A stretch of 64,000 bases of DNA, from the NCBI GenBank assembly GCA_946557105.1, contig CAMNSZ010000003.1:1-64000 (forward strand), given 5' to 3'. The position numbers and the translations under genes were made by a program. The notes beneath the pieces were generated by a model. That model ran no database searches and was not told the origin of the DNA. It saw only the letters and a list, made by a program, of their open reading frames with translations. This stretch comes from an uncultured Lachnospiraceae bacterium. GTDB taxonomy: Bacteria > Bacillota > Clostridia > Lachnospirales > Lachnospiraceae. Shown one piece after another: positions 52,431 through 60,591 of this stretch. Numbering within the stretch: position 1 is the stretch's first letter; each line of letters starts with the position of its first letter.

Positions 52431-52793
52431 ATGCAATATGAATGGATTGATGATTATCTCTTGAGCAAAAAAGGCGTTGTTAAGGATTTGCAGGAGGACT
52501 GGAACTGGATTCGGTATAAATTGTACGACAAAATGTTTGCCGCAGTATGTCTTGATAAAAATAATATTCCCTATTATATAACCCTAAAGCTGGAGCCTAT
52601 GCGGGGTGAGGCGCTAAGAAGCAGGTATGAGGATATTATACCGGGCTATTATATGAATAAGGTGCACTGGAATTCCATAGCGGCAGGCGGCAGTGTGCCG
52701 GATGATTTACTCAAGGATATGCTGGACGAGTCGTACCGGATAGTGCTTGCCGGCTTTAGCAAGAAGAAACAGAAGCAGCTGTTGGAGGAGTAA
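52431..52793 (+). CDS. MmcQ/YjbR-family small protein
   Basis: 120 residues. Pattern MQYEWIDDYLLSKKGVVKDLQEDWNWIRYKLYDKMFA... HWNSI... DDLLKDMLDESYRIVLAGFSKK is that of MmcQ/YjbR proteins, which have a CyaY-like fold and are annotated as DNA-binding without firm function. AAAGGAGGAAAG lies eight bases before ATG 52431; the longer frame from 52365 is unlikely. It follows the mutarotase by 62 bases and may be cotranscribed. Confidence 0.85.
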   Translation: MQYEWIDDYLLSKKGVVKDLQEDWNWIRYKLYDKMFAAVCLDKNNIPYYITLKLEPMRGEALRSRYEDIIPGYYMNKVHWNSIAAGGSVPDDLLKDMLDESYRIVLAGFSKKKQKQLLEE

Positions 52794-52952
52794 TATTACA
52801 TATGCCGTCACGCAGTGCGCCGTGCTGTGGCTGTTTGCTATTTCTTTGCGGCAGGTATGTCTGACGGGAAGCGGTATGCGGATAGGTCTACGCGATTCTT
52901 GAGATACCGTTTTTGAGAAAAGGAAAATCAGCGAATAGTGATAGGGCAGCTA

Positions 52953-52991
52953 TTGACAAAACAATAAATATATGCTACTTTGTAAAAGTAG
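52953..52991 (+). promoter_or_regulatory. Promoter-like site with hairpin over the -10
   Basis: TTGACA (52953-52958), 17 bases, TACTTT (52976-52981). The -10 lies within a perfect inverted repeat CTACTTT-GTA-AAAGTAG (52975-52991), a likely operator. The nearest clear gene downstream is the ABC exporter at 53440. Confidence 0.5.
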
Positions 52992-53034
52992 TAATTCAAT
53001 TCGTCCATTCGCGTGTTACTACCATAGAAATTGA

Positions 53035-53052
53035 GAATCGTGATAACGATTC
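53035..53052. promoter_or_regulatory. Palindrome GAATCGT-GATA-ACGATTC
   Basis: Perfect seven-base arms with a four-base spacer in the intergenic region between the mutarotase operon and the ABC exporter. It has some likeness to a Fur-type box (GATAA core), but the match is loose. Confidence 0.4.
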
Positions 53053-53057
53053 AAATA

Positions 53058-53153
53058 ATGTGGGATGTTGAGAAGCTTCCGCATGAATGGCAAAGCATAC
53101 CAAAAGTGTTTTTGGTTGTTTTTGCTGTTTGTGTAGGAAGTTTTTTTGTCTGA
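53058..53153 (+). CDS. Possible 31-residue membrane micropeptide or gene fragment
   Basis: ATG at 53058 opens 31 codons ending with a hydrophobic stretch (VFLVVFAVCVGSFFV) that could span a membrane. No ribosome site is visible upstream, so it may be the debris of a larger gene. It lies in a gene-poor, AT-rich stretch next to another fragment. Not recognised. Confidence 0.25.
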   Translation: MWDVEKLPHEWQSIPKVFLVVFAVCVGSFFV

Positions 53154-53166
53154 AAAGAAAAGGAGA

Positions 53167-53253
53167 ATAGCATTTTTAAACTGTCCACGCTATTGTCCGG
53201 AATGCAAATGGGAAACAGTTTTTAAAAGGCTTGATATAATTGAAGGCAGGTAA
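53167..53253 (+). pseudogene. C-terminal fragment resembling a Cys-rich KTR-domain protein
   Basis: A 28-codon open stretch without a start codon reads FLNCPRYCPECKWETVFKRL followed by a short tail and a stop. The CPxC-type knuckle followed by K-x-E-T resembles the end of small cysteine-rich KTR proteins, which often travel with conjugative elements. Only the last third remains. It suggests that a mobile element has been lost or rearranged just upstream of the ABC exporter. Confidence 0.4.
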
Positions 53254-53303
53254 CAACTTACAAATTATAGAGGAAGATATAGAATTGGAGGTGAATTTGT
53301 TTT

Positions 53304-53345
53304 ATGAAATATATCCGAGATATTTACTCAGTACGGTCGATATAA
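53304..53345 (+). CDS. Possible leader peptide MKYIRDIYSVRSI
   Basis: 13 codons preceded by GGAGGTGAAT at ideal spacing, ending inside the 5' arm of a hairpin. A short, well-initiated frame overlapping an RNA structure before an ABC transporter gene fits a regulatory leader peptide. Its first seven residues (MKYIRDI) also resemble those of the ABC gene downstream (MRYMKEI), so it could instead be the remnant 5' end of a duplicated transporter gene. Confidence 0.5.
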   Translation: MKYIRDIYSVRSI

Positions 53346-53400
53346 TTGTCAACGGATTGTGCTGAGGATAATTAACCCGTTGACAGTTACGACTGTACTG
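53329..53400 (+). promoter_or_regulatory. Nested hairpins between leader peptide and ABC exporter
   Basis: Outer stem CAGTACGGTCG (53329-53339) with CGACTGTACTG (53390-53400), one G-U pair; inner stem TGTCAACGG (53347-53355) with CCGTTGACA (53377-53385), perfect. The outer 5' arm overlaps the last codons of the leader frame, so ribosome position would decide folding. No long T-run follows. Confidence 0.6.
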
Positions 53401-53439
53401 CTTTAATGAAAATATTGAAATTAGAAAAGGAGTACGGTT

Positions 53440-55131
53440 ATGCGTTATATGAAAGAAATTTTGAAAAATAACAGGCGTTGGATAATTGTCTATCTGGTAA
53501 TAGGATTTTTTAATGCTTTTATGTTAAACTACAAGGCTGGCTGTTTTCAGAAAATTGTAGATGGATTGACGGACAGGACGATAACGGTTTATGGAATCTT
53601 GTTTTATGGCGCTGTTCTTTTTATTAACTACGGAATGAATTATTTGGATGAATATCCGGCGGCGAAGCTTGGAAATGAAATTTATTTGGCCTTTAAATTA
53701 TTGGCGCTGAAGAAAATAGGGAAAATGGATTATTCCGAATATCAAAAGTTAGGAACAGGAAAATTGGTACAGCAGATAGAAAATGGCGCAAATGCAGGAA
53801 AAGGTGTTTTATACGACTTTTGGTTTTGCGTTGTCAGAAATTTACTTCCCACAATCCTGTTTAGTTTATATTTTATTTGGAAAATAGACAGAAATATAAC
53901 TTATTTTCTTGTGGCAGGATATATCGTTGTATTTTTAGCAACTAACTTATTGCTTAAAGGCTTATATCAGGTCAAGGAAAAGATATTAACCAATGAGGAG
54001 GAATTAAATCGTTTTCTTGTGCGTGGTTTTATGGAAATGCCTGTTTTTCGTATGAATAATCAATTTCCAAGCGAGATAAAAAAGGCGTTGGGAGCCAAGA
54101 GAATTATTGTATCGTCAAAAGTAAAAATGACTATGATACATGAAGCATTTTTCACCATATTTGCATTATTAGTCGCCTGTTTGGATATTGGGATTTTAGT
54201 CTATGCTTGGAAAAACGGTAGTTTGTCTATTGGCTCGGTAGTCGCTTTGATTACGTTGATTGATAATGCGTATACTCCCATTGCAATTTTTAACGTCCTT
54301 TATGTTCAGTACAAATTGAACAAAACGGCATGGCTGCGATTTATGGTGCTGTTAGAATTGAAGGAGGATGAACAGCTTCAACAAGGTGTGATATTTCATA
54401 CGCTTATAAACGAGATTCGTGTTGAGGATTTATCATTTTCCTATGAGAACAAAGAAGTGCTTGCGTCTGTCAACCTGATAATTAAAAAGGGTGAAAAGGT
54501 AGCGTTTGTGGGAGAATCGGGTTCCGGAAAATCCACCTTGGCAAAGGTACTGATTGGATTGCTCAAGTATGAGGAGGGGAATATCCTGTTTGATGATGAA
54601 CCTCTAAAAAATATTTTGTTGGAATCGTTGTATGGAAAGATGTCTTATTTATCACAAGACACACCCGTATTTGATGGCACAATCAGAGAAAATCTGGTAT
54701 TTGACAAAGAAGCTTCAAAGGCCGATATTCATGCGTGTCTTGAAAACACACAGCTGCTGCCAATGATTGCAGCGTTGGATAGGGGAGTAGACACAAAAAT
54801 TGGTGAAAAAGGAACCTGTTTATCAGGCGGAGAAAAGCAGCGTCTGGCATTAGCCAGATTATGGTTTGATGATTCGGATATAGTTGTTTTAGATGAAGCG
54901 ACGTCAGCTTTGGATAATGTGACTGAAGGTATCGTCATGAAAAATGTTTTGGCGCAGATAAATCATGCCACAGTGATTGCCGTTGCACACCGATTGTCCT
55001 CCATCAGCGGATTTGACAGAATCATTGTATTTAGGAACGGAAAGATTGTTGGTAATGGAACCTTTGAGGAATTGCTGGAAAATAACAGTTACTTTTATGA
55101 TTTATACAGGAAAGAAAAAGAGCGCTCCTAA
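53440..55131 (+). CDS. ABC exporter (membrane and ATPase domains fused), lone
   Basis: 563 residues: six membrane segments in residues 15-300, then an ATPase domain with Walker A GESGSGKST, signature CLSGGEKQRLALAR, Walker B VVLDEATSALD and H-loop AVAHRLSSI, all intact, so it can work as a homodimer. AAAAGGAG precedes ATG. AT-rich codon use (AAA, ATA, TTA) differs from flanking operons. The class exports peptides, drugs or lipids. The leader peptide and hairpins upstream and the gene debris suggest an acquired, inducible transporter. Substrate unknown. Confidence 0.9.
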   Translation: MRYMKEILKNNRRWIIVYLVIGFFNAFMLNYKAGCFQKIVDGLTDRTITVYGILFYGAVLFINYGMNYLDEYPAAKLGNEIYLAFKLLALKKIGKMDYSEYQKLGTGKLVQQIENGANAGKGVLYDFWFCVVRNLLPTILFSLYFIWKIDRNITYFLVAGYIVVFLATNLLLKGLYQVKEKILTNEEELNRFLVRGFMEMPVFRMNNQFPSEIKKALGAKRIIVSSKVKMTMIHEAFFTIFALLVACLDIGILVYAWKNGSLSIGSVVALITLIDNAYTPIAIFNVLYVQYKLNKTAWLRFMVLLELKEDEQLQQGVIFHTLINEIRVEDLSFSYENKEVLASVNLIIKKGEKVAFVGESGSGKSTLAKVLIGLLKYEEGNILFDDEPLKNILLESLYGKMSYLSQDTPVFDGTIRENLVFDKEASKADIHACLENTQLLPMIAALDRGVDTKIGEKGTCLSGGEKQRLALARLWFDDSDIVVLDEATSALDNVTEGIVMKNVLAQINHATVIAVAHRLSSISGFDRIIVFRNGKIVGNGTFEELLENNSYFYDLYRKEKERS

Positions 55132-55252
55132 AGTGCGTTTAAAGACTTAGAGCGTTCCGGCCGGCTTCCTCTGAAAAGTATTTGTTTTATACCGTATATA
55201 ACAATTGCTGATTGATTGACGCAGACACATTTGACATGGTAGTCTTTATTTA

Positions 55253-55264
55253 ATCACCGGTGAT
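55253..55264. promoter_or_regulatory. Perfect palindrome ATCACCGGTGAT
   Basis: A 12-base perfect palindrome 118 bases before the HTH-receiver gene and 17 bases after TTGACA (55231-55236), so it occupies the place of a -10. Likely an operator, possibly for the adjacent HTH protein. Confidence 0.35.
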
Positions 55265-55381
55265 GCAAATGAATTGTAAGCGTAATATAAGTGAAAATTA
55301 ATTTTTTACTCCCAAGTTTGTATTCGCGCTGCATCTGCAAACTTGAGTCATGCAATACGCAGCGCAGAAATGAGGAAAGCT

Positions 55382-56011
55382 ATGAATATCGGAGATGTAA
55401 TAAAATTAAAGCGTCAGATGAGGAACATTACACAGGCGGAATTGGCGGAGAAGCTGAATGTTACGCCTCAGGCAGTATCAAGGTGGGAGATGGGGATTTC
55501 CTATCCCGATATTGCAATGATACCCCAGATTTCTGAGGCCCTGTGGGTAAGCGCCGACGAGCTGCTGGGCATTCCAAGGCAGCAGGGCTCATACGTCGGG
55601 GAAGTATTAAATCAAAGTCAGGCAGATAGTATTTTTGATTATGTTCCAAGCCCTGTAACGGGAAGCGGTAAGAGAATTTTGATTGTTGACGATGCAGATT
55701 TTATGAGAATGATGCTGGAGGATATATTAACGCATCAAAAACATACCGTTTTGCAGGCAAAAAACGGGCAGGAATGCTTGGATATTCTGCAGAACGAAGC
55801 AGTGGATGTATGTGTTCTGGATATTGTGATGCCGGTTATGGACGGAATAGAAACGTTGAGAAGAATAAAAGAAAAGCAGCCTGATTTAAAGGTAGTCATG
55901 CTTTCGGCGCTGTCTCAGGAAAAAACAGTAAGGATGGCTCTGCAGCTTGGAGCGGACGCCTTTGTTGTAAAGCCCTTTCAGGTGGAGTGTCTGATAGAAC
56001 GGATTGGGTAG
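55382..56011 (+). CDS. HTH (XRE) domain fused to a response-regulator receiver domain
   Basis: 209 residues. Residues 1-64 are an XRE helix-turn-helix (VIKLKRQMRNITQAELAEKLNVTPQAVSRWEMG). After a 30-residue linker, residues 97-209 are a receiver domain: acidic pair D103/D104 in ILIVDDADF, phospho-acceptor D147 in VCVLDIVMPVMDG, S175 and K197 (VVKPF). All receiver residues needed for phosphorylation are kept. The order is the reverse of ordinary response regulators, and no kinase gene is adjacent. GAGGAAAG supports ATG 55382. Confidence 0.9.
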   Translation: MNIGDVIKLKRQMRNITQAELAEKLNVTPQAVSRWEMGISYPDIAMIPQISEALWVSADELLGIPRQQGSYVGEVLNQSQADSIFDYVPSPVTGSGKRILIVDDADFMRMMLEDILTHQKHTVLQAKNGQECLDILQNEAVDVCVLDIVMPVMDGIETLRRIKEKQPDLKVVMLSALSQEKTVRMALQLGADAFVVKPFQVECLIERIG

Positions 56012-56055
56012 TTGTGACGGGGACCTGGTTGATATAGTATCAGGAAGAATAAAGG

Positions 56056-56084
56056 GAAGAGCGGATAAAGCCGCTCTTCTTTTT
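56056..56084 (+). terminator. Terminator after the HTH-receiver gene
   Basis: GAAGAGCGG (56056-56064) pairs perfectly with CCGCTCTTC (56071-56079) around ATAAAG, followed by five to six T. Confidence 0.9.
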
Positions 56085-56191
56085 GCATTTATTCCGCGTA
56101 ATTTTTTGGGGTGGTAGAAATTATAAAAATAGAGTACAATATAGAGTATATTTATGCGTGCCGAAGGAGTATGCGGAAAGGTAGTAAAAGG

Positions 56192-57655
56192 ATGAGGCTT
56201 GAGAATTTATTAGAAGGCTTGCAATATACTTGTTTACGGGGGAGCGTCGAAAGGGAAGTGACGCAGGTAGTATACGATTCCAGAAAAATAAGCGAGGGCT
56301 GTCTCTTTATCTGTATTGAGGGAGCTAATTTTGACGGACATGATTTTGCGGCTGAGGCGGCAGAAAAGGGAGCGGGCGTGCTTGTGGTTTCAAAGGAAAT
56401 ACAGGGAGTGGAGACGGAGGGGGCAACCGTCGTCAGGGTGGAGGATACCCGCTATGCCATGGCGCATATATCGGCGGCATATTTTGGGCACCCCGCAGAG
56501 AAATTAAAGATAATCGGCATCACCGGAACAAAGGGTAAGACTACGACCACATATATCGTGAAATCCATTTTGGAGAATGCAGGCTATAAGGTGGGGCTTG
56601 TGGGAACAATCGAGGTGATTATCGGCAGGACTCATATTCACGCCAATAACACCACGCCGGAGTCTTATCTATTGCAGGAATATTTTGCCCGTATGGTGGA
56701 GGAGGGGCTTGACACTGTGGTGATGGAGGTATCCTCACAGGCGCTTAAGCTTCACAGGACGCAGGGCTTTATCTTTGATTACGGTATTTTTACCAATTTA
56801 GAGCCGGACCATATCGGACCAAACGAGCATGCAAGCTTTGAGGAATATCTAGACTGCAAGAAACTTTTGTTTAAGCAGTGTAAGGTGGGGATTGTAAACG
56901 GTGACGACAGCCATGTAAAACAGGTGACGGCAGGGCATACCTGCAAGCTTGAGACCTTTGGTCTGAGCGAAGGCTGTATGCTTCGGGCGGAGGATATTAA
57001 GCTGGTGCATAAGCCTGCAGAGCTGGGGGTGAGCTTTAAAGTGAGCGGGCTTATGGATTTTGAGGTGGAGGTTCCAACACCCGGACGGTTCAGTGTGTAC
57101 AACGCCCTGACGGCGATTGCAGTCTGCCGTCATTTTAATATTCGGGAGTCCGATATCTGCAGAGCGTTCCTTGCGGTAAAGGTAAAAGGGCGCATAGAAC
57201 CGGTAAAGGTTTCAAAGGAGTATACTCTTCTTATTGACTATGCCCACAATGCCATGGCGCTTAAGAGCCTGCTTAGTACCTTAAAGGAGTATGAGCCCCA
57301 CCGCCTGATATGTGTTTTCGGCTGCGGAGGGAACCGTTCCAGACAGCGCCGCTTTGAGATGGGCGAGGTCAGCGGCAGGCTGGCGGATTTCACCATTATT
57401 ACTTCGGATAATCCAAGATTTGAGGAGCCGCAGGCAATTATTGACGACATAAAGACGGGAATCCGGAAAACGGAAGGCAGGTATGTGGAAATCTGTGACC
57501 GCAAGGAGGCGATTGCCTACGCTATTGCCCATGGAGAGCCGGGGGATATCATAGTGCTTGCGGGAAAGGGGCATGAGGACTATCAGGAAATTAAAGGCGT
57601 AAAATACCCTATGGACGAGAGGGTTCTGATACGGGAGATATTGGAGTGCCGGTAG
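56192..57655 (+). CDS. murE: UDP-MurNAc-tripeptide synthetase
   Basis: 487 residues. N-terminal Mur ligase domain (VVYDSRKISEGCLFICIEG), P-loop GITGTKGKTTT, central NNTTPES, and the C-terminal DNPR motif in TSDNPRFEEP that selects meso-diaminopimelate. It adds the third residue to the peptidoglycan stem in the cytoplasm. ATG 56192 follows GGAAAGG and fits the family; the longer frame starting 81 bases earlier does not. First gene of a housekeeping run to rlmN. Confidence 0.93.
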   Translation: MRLENLLEGLQYTCLRGSVEREVTQVVYDSRKISEGCLFICIEGANFDGHDFAAEAAEKGAGVLVVSKEIQGVETEGATVVRVEDTRYAMAHISAAYFGHPAEKLKIIGITGTKGKTTTTYIVKSILENAGYKVGLVGTIEVIIGRTHIHANNTTPESYLLQEYFARMVEEGLDTVVMEVSSQALKLHRTQGFIFDYGIFTNLEPDHIGPNEHASFEEYLDCKKLLFKQCKVGIVNGDDSHVKQVTAGHTCKLETFGLSEGCMLRAEDIKLVHKPAELGVSFKVSGLMDFEVEVPTPGRFSVYNALTAIAVCRHFNIRESDICRAFLAVKVKGRIEPVKVSKEYTLLIDYAHNAMALKSLLSTLKEYEPHRLICVFGCGGNRSRQRRFEMGEVSGRLADFTIITSDNPRFEEPQAIIDDIKTGIRKTEGRYVEICDRKEAIAYAIAHGEPGDIIVLAGKGHEDYQEIKGVKYPMDERVLIREILECR

Positions 57656-57675
57656 GATAGGAGAGACCATCGGAT

Positions 57676-60063
57676 TTGGAACATTCTTTCGGAAGAATGA
57701 AAAAGTATGAATTAAGAGATGATAGCGGGATGACGCGGCAGGAGAAGAGTGTGAAGGAACGGTACGCAGATATTATAGTGGATATTTCCCATGAAAAACT
57801 GGATAAAACCTTTCAGTACAGAGTGCCCGAAAGGTTGGCGGGCGCGCTGGAGGCAGGCATGTGCGTGCTTGTTCCCTTCGGAGGCGGCAACAAGCTGATA
57901 AAGGGTTATTGCGTCGCTGTGAGCGAGACCTGTAAATTTGACCCGGCGCGCACCAAAGATATTGCAGGAATCGCAGAGAAGGGCATTACCGTGGAGGATA
58001 AGCTGATTGCTCTGGCAGGCTGGATTAGGCGCAATTACGGCTCCACTATGATACAGGCGCTAAAGACGGTGCTGCCTGCCAAGAAATCCGTAAAAAAGCT
58101 GGAGCATAAATGTGTGGAGCGCAGCATGGGCAGGGAGGAAATCCTTTCTCTGTTGGGAGAGAGCGAGCGGAAGAAGCAGACCGCCAAAGCAAGGCTTTTG
58201 CGGGAGCTTGTAGAGCAGGAGAGTATTCCCTACGAATGGCTTACGGGCAAGTTAAATGTCTCCGGGGCAACCATAAAGAGCCTTGAGCGGGCGGGCGTCC
58301 TACATATTGTGAGCACGGACAGCTATCGCAATCCCGTAAAGCTTGAAAGCGCCGCGGGGCAGAAAAATATTTTAAGCGCGGACCAGTTGAATATTGTGGA
58401 TAGCATTTTGGAGGAATACGACGCGGGAAAGAGGGGAACCTACTTGATTCACGGTATCACCGGAAGCGGTAAGACAGAGGTTTATATGCAGCTTATCGCG
58501 GAGGTGGTAAAAAGAGGCAGGCAGGCGGTAGTGCTGATACCGGAGATTGCGCTCACCTACCAGACGCTGCTTCGTTTTTACAAGAGGTTCGGAAACCGGG
58601 TCAGTATCATGAATTCTACTTTGTCCGCCGGGGAAAAATATGACCAGTGCCAACGTGCCAGACGGGGAGAGATAGACGTGATTATCGGTCCCCGCTCGGC
58701 GCTTTTTACCCCCTTTCCCCAGATAGGGCTGATTGTTATGGACGAGGAACATGAGGGAAGCTATAAAAGCGAGGTGACTCCCAAGTATCATGCCAGAGAG
58801 ACGGCGATAGAGATGGCGAGGCTGCACGGCGCCAGTGTGGTGCTGGGCTCCGCAACCCCTTCCATGGAAGCTTACTCTCGCGCCCTTTCGGGGGAGTATA
58901 GGCTTTTTTCCCTAAAGGAGCGTCTTACGGGAGGAGAGCTTCCCAAGGTGGAAATCGTGGATTTGCGGGAAGAGTTAAAATCGGGCAACCGCTCCATTTT
59001 CAGTAGAAGGCTTCAGGAGCTTTTGGAAGACAGGCTTAAGAAAAGGCAGCAGAGTATGCTGTTTTTAAACAGGAGAGGCTATGCGGGCTTTGTCTCCTGT
59101 CGTTCCTGCGGCTATGTGGCGAAGTGCCCTCACTGCGACGTGTCCTTGTCGGAGCACAGAAGCGGGAGGCTTGTGTGCCATTACTGCGGCTACAGCGAGG
59201 GGAAATATGTGAAGTGTCCAAGCTGCGGTTCCAAATATATCGGAGGCTTTCGGGCGGGTACCCAGCAGATTGAGGAAAAGCTCCATGAGCTGTTTCCGGG
59301 AGTGCGGACGTTAAGGATGGACGCGGATACCACTAGAACGAAGGACAGCTATGAGCATATACTTTCTGCCTTTGCCAACGAGGAGGCTGACGTTTTGATT
59401 GGAACCCAGATGATTGTGAAGGGGCATGATTTTCCTAAAGTGACGCTGGTGGGTGTGCTGGCGGCTGATATGTCCCTGTGCGTGGGGGATTACCGCTGTG
59501 GAGAGAGAACCTTTCAGCTTTTGACGCAGGCGGTGGGGCGCGCCGGCAGGGGCGCTCTTTCAGGTCAGGCGGTGATACAAACCTATCAGCCGGAGCATTA
59601 TGCGGTGGTACATGCGGCAGCACAGGATTATGAGAGCTTTTATCAGGAGGAAATCCTTTACAGGGAGCTGTCGGGTTACCCGCCGGCGGCGCATATGCTG
59701 GCGGTACAGGTTTACGCAAAAGCGGAGCGCGTTGAAAGAAACGTTCCTTCGGTCGCCGGTGTGGAGACTGTCGAGACGGACAAAGGGTATCAAAACGGAA
59801 AAGAGCTTGCAAAAAGACTTGCGGACGTGGTAAAGTCTATGACGGAGCGTAACGGACGAAGCGGGGAGAAAATATCCGTGGTAGGACCGGCTCCTGCCTC
59901 AATCGGTAAAATTAATGATATTTTTAGATTTGTATTCTATGTGAAATGTCAAAATTATGGTAAACTGATACAGGTAAAGGATTTATTGGAAGAAAAATTA
60001 CAACTATGGCAGCCTAAAAAGGAGACGGTGCAATTTGATTTTAACCCGATGAATACTATTTAG
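57676..60063 (+). CDS. priA: Primosomal helicase PriA
   Basis: About 795 residues. DNA-binding domain YADIIVDISHEKLDKTFQYRVPE, Walker A GITGSGKTEVY, helicase box VMDEEHEGSYK, eight zinc cysteines (CRSCGYVAKCPHC ... CHYCGYSEGKYVKCPSC) and helicase motif VGRAGRG. It restarts stalled replication forks. The start is uncertain: TTG 57676 lies ten bases after AGGAGAG, ATG 57697 and ATG 57730 are in frame and nearer the conserved part. Lies 20 bases after murE. Confidence 0.95.
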   Translation: MEHSFGRMKKYELRDDSGMTRQEKSVKERYADIIVDISHEKLDKTFQYRVPERLAGALEAGMCVLVPFGGGNKLIKGYCVAVSETCKFDPARTKDIAGIAEKGITVEDKLIALAGWIRRNYGSTMIQALKTVLPAKKSVKKLEHKCVERSMGREEILSLLGESERKKQTAKARLLRELVEQESIPYEWLTGKLNVSGATIKSLERAGVLHIVSTDSYRNPVKLESAAGQKNILSADQLNIVDSILEEYDAGKRGTYLIHGITGSGKTEVYMQLIAEVVKRGRQAVVLIPEIALTYQTLLRFYKRFGNRVSIMNSTLSAGEKYDQCQRARRGEIDVIIGPRSALFTPFPQIGLIVMDEEHEGSYKSEVTPKYHARETAIEMARLHGASVVLGSATPSMEAYSRALSGEYRLFSLKERLTGGELPKVEIVDLREELKSGNRSIFSRRLQELLEDRLKKRQQSMLFLNRRGYAGFVSCRSCGYVAKCPHCDVSLSEHRSGRLVCHYCGYSEGKYVKCPSCGSKYIGGFRAGTQQIEEKLHELFPGVRTLRMDADTTRTKDSYEHILSAFANEEADVLIGTQMIVKGHDFPKVTLVGVLAADMSLCVGDYRCGERTFQLLTQAVGRAGRGALSGQAVIQTYQPEHYAVVHAAAQDYESFYQEEILYRELSGYPPAAHMLAVQVYAKAERVERNVPSVAGVETVETDKGYQNGKELAKRLADVVKSMTERNGRSGEKISVVGPAPASIGKINDIFRFVFYVKCQNYGKLIQVKDLLEEKLQLWQPKKETVQFDFNPMNTI

Positions 60064-60082
60064 GCTTGGAATGGAGGATAAA

Positions 60083-60556
60083 ATGGCGATTCGTAATATT
60101 CGTGAGTACGGCGATGAGGTATTAACCAAGACATGTAAGGAAGTCAAGGAAATGACGCCAAGAGTGAAAGAGCTGATAGAGGACATGCTGGAGACTATGT
60201 ATGAGGCAAACGGAGTGGGTCTTGCGGCTCCTCAGGTGGGCATACTAAAGAGAATCGTAGTGATTGACGTGACGGGGGAGGATCCTTATGTTTTGATAAA
60301 TCCCCGTATAGTGGAATCCAGCGGGGAACAGACAGGTTCGGAAGCCTGTCTTAGCGTTCCGGGTAAATCCGGCACGGTGACAAGACCCAATTATGTAAAG
60401 GCGGTGGCGTTAGACGCCAACATGAAGCCCTATGAGCTGGAGGGTACAGAGCTTTTGGCGCGTGCCATCTGCCATGAACTGGATCATTTGGACGGACGCC
60501 TATATGTGGATAAGGTGGAAGGAGAGCTGCAGATTGTCACGGACAACGAGGCCTAA
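60083..60556 (+). CDS. def: Peptide deformylase
   Basis: 157 residues. Motif 1 GVGLAAPQVG (44-53), motif 2 EACLS (87-91) with the metal cysteine, motif 3 HELDH (131-135). Removes the formyl group from new proteins. ATG 60083 follows GGAGG by five bases; the ATG 12 bases upstream overlaps no ribosome site. Adjacent to fmt, its functional partner. Confidence 0.96.
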   Translation: MAIRNIREYGDEVLTKTCKEVKEMTPRVKELIEDMLETMYEANGVGLAAPQVGILKRIVVIDVTGEDPYVLINPRIVESSGEQTGSEACLSVPGKSGTVTRPNYVKAVALDANMKPYELEGTELLARAICHELDHLDGRLYVDKVEGELQIVTDNEA

Positions 60557-60591
60557 AGTAAAGCGTTTTGGGAAAGGAAAGATTACCGGCT

